Below are positions 62,432-64,000 of a DNA stretch of 64,000 nt, one piece after another (the first letter of the stretch is position 1; each line of letters starts with the position of its first letter). Under the pieces are notes generated by a model, which saw only the letters and a program-made list of their open reading frames with translations, ran no database searches and was not told the DNA's origin. Origin of the DNA: Heliopora coerulea. Lineage: Eukaryota > Cnidaria > Anthozoa > Scleralcyonacea > Helioporidae. The position numbers and the translations under genes are program-made. The stretch lies in NCBI GenBank assembly GCA_030142905.1, contig JASJOG010000020.1:1425501-1489500 (forward strand). The letters are read 5' to 3'.

Positions 62432-62527
62432 TAGGGATGAGCCGATTAATCGGCCGATTAGTTACGATAATTGGCTTATAAATAATCGGCCTCAGTAATC
62501 GGCAATTTTCCTTATCAGCTCATCAAT
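62432..62527. mobile_element. Short MITE-like repeat rich in CGATTAATCGG
   Basis: TAGGGATGAGCCGATTAATC starts the stretch. GATGAGCTGAT on the opposite strand ends it. Repeated ATCGGC words in both orientations lie between. The small size and inverted ends suggest a non-autonomous DNA element, class uncertain. A ~45-bp direct repeat (CTATGCTGTTGTGACT) lies near 62388 and 62610. Confidence 0.45.
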
Positions 62528-64000
62528 ATTATCTACATACGGTTTGCTTGTTTACATGCATTTTGATACATCCAGTAATATAATTTTTTCTTCTTTTCTT
62601 TCCATTCTCTATGCTGTTGTGACTTCTGAATTAATACAAAAGTTTTTTCATCCAGATATTTGATGATTTACTTGCTTGAATGCTGATACATTTTGATTTA
62701 CCCCATACCTTCCATATATTATAGGCTATGATTTACAACTAAATATAACTTCACATGCCACTGCACACTTGCATTGGGTTAGGCATGCAGTGCTCAGCAT
62801 GCCCACCATTTTCCTCAGCAAAAAACTTGTGTATGGTATTACTAATTACCCAACATATATTTCTGAAGTGCACCATTGCCCCTCAATGGGTTAATCTGCC
62901 CCAGTTGGTCTGATTATTTCCAGTTATACTGTAGTCTCAAGATGCCCAATATTCTGGGGTCACTTATACATCAAATTAACAAATGTTCATATACCTTGAT
63001 GATGTACAGAGGCCAGTTTTAAGTACCCTTAATGGCTCATTCTGTTAGCAAGTCCTCACAAATGACCCGTCACAGTCATGCTTTGAACAATCAGACCAAA
63101 GCCTTATGTGCCAAATATCTAGTTAGGAACATTCTGTAAAATTTAAGTTCATCTTCCTCAAGTCAGGACAACCCTACTAAGCAATCAGGACTATGTACAA
63201 TCAGGACTATGTACAACCAGTCCCTGAAGAACTCAAGTTTTGGGACATTACTGATCAAGACTGAAATTTAGCTGTGGACATTGCAGACATGCCCAGCAAT
63301 AGGCAGTAGATTTCTCCCTAAAGAAAAACTTTTCATTATCTCGGCACCATTTTTTTTGACTTACAACTGTTATCAGCCTATATTGGCTGAAGTGTCAGAA
63401 TAAAGAAATTTTAACTAATAAAGATATCTCTCAATCCCATATAATACAGCTTGTTATCACTGAAAATAGAAACCTGTATTGAAATTGGCTCTCTATGATT
63501 CAATATCATTCAAATATTCATCTGGGGTAACAGTAACCTACCACCAACCAAGACTTCTCACCATAATGTACAGTAAAAGTTAATCTTCCCTTGTGCTATC
63601 TTTCAAATGTTATGGTGGACTTGGTCAGATGCCTACTCTTTTTACAGTAAAAAATTTAACCCAAGTAAAACAAACATTTCCTAGGATAGCCAAAGTTCAG
63701 AGTAATATCATCTGACATTGACAACCATTATTTCAAAGGTAATTTGAACAAGCAGAAAACTTTTTAACAGGTTTTAGTGTGCTACTGATATAGACAGGTA
63801 AAGATTGTTTTTGGGTTCTGGCATATTTAGAACCAATGTATAGCATCTTGTCCCTCGACTTCTGTGTTGCATTACAGAAATGGTTCATGATCTGATGCAA
63901 TCCATTGGGGTGACAGTTCAGAGCTAATCTAGATTTTTGAGTGTTGTCCCAAATTTTCGAAGTGCATTCAAAACTGAATGGAAGATGCCAAATTATGAAC

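Larger units (their letters stand above)
58772..62563. other. 3.8-kb segment present only in the right arm
   Basis: The segment is flanked by sequence continuous in the left arm. It is AT-rich, holds no recognisable gene, and contains two Penelope-like foldbacks (59341-59551 and 61758-62185) and a short GATGAGCCGATTAATCGG element (62432-62527). Whether it was inserted here or deleted from the left arm cannot be decided from the two copies. Confidence 0.6.
56609..64000. repeat. Right arm of the large inverted repeat, with extra insertions
   Basis: It matches the reverse complement of 24605-27755 and runs off the window end. Relative to the left arm it carries extra DNA at about 56985-57640, a 104-bp foldback at 57852-57955, and about 3.8 kb at 58772-62563. 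The junctions of the last are clear: AATAAACCACT and ACATCCAGTAATATAA are nearly adjacent in the left arm but 3.8 kb apart here. Confidence 0.8.

Overview
The window looks like animal nuclear DNA, most likely from an anthozoan cnidarian such as a stony coral. This is inferred from an intron-containing NB-ARC/TPR gene of the kind expanded in corals and anemones, TTAGGG-type repeats, and a dense mix of hAT, Tc1, TTAA-site, LINE, SINE and Penelope-like elements. Species cannot be fixed from the sequence. Nothing prokaryotic was seen: no operons, ribosome binding sites, CRISPR arrays or rRNA.

Layout. 1-2.6 kb: upstream DNA with a decayed Penelope-type GIY-YIG endonuclease. 2.66-5.94 kb (+): two 3' exons of a STAND NTPase (NB-ARC then TPR repeats) with a tRNA-derived SINE in the intron. 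7.2-10.3 kb: a ~200-bp tandem repeat broken by a Penelope-like foldback and an element with long terminal inverted repeats. 12.08-12.53 kb: a MITE flanked by TTAA. 12.85-18.41 kb (+): a complete six-exon gene for a 367-residue protein I do not recognise, with a decayed extra exon in its last intron. 19.3-24.4 kb: a Penelope-like fragment, little else recognisable, then a complete non-autonomous hAT. 24.6-27.75 kb and 56.6-64 kb: the two arms of a large, diverged inverted repeat carrying Tc1 transposase fossils. Between the arms: a short telomere-like array, a 5'-truncated LINE, a 22.3-kb satellite of 168-bp units, a 66-bp array, and a LINE 3' fragment split by a hAT.

Only two protein genes are well supported. 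About a third of the window is the 168-bp satellite. From 30,295 to 51,799 it keeps exactly 128 periods with no net length change. It is built from block duplications many units long, has a degenerate left edge and a sharp right edge, and is AT-rich (33% GC consensus) with a near-nucleosomal unit length. Very long open frames cross it on the minus strand because 168 is divisible by 3 and the consensus lacks stops there; I do not consider them genes.

The most interesting cross-cutting signal is a recurring small RNA-like core, CTGNNGA - hairpin - GAAA, at five separate loci. At four of them it lies in a foldback. It resembles the hammerhead ribozyme core known from the terminal repeats of Penelope-like elements. 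A second useful structure is a 104-bp foldback insertion in the right arm with a 15-bp target duplication, whose empty site is preserved in the left arm of the same window.
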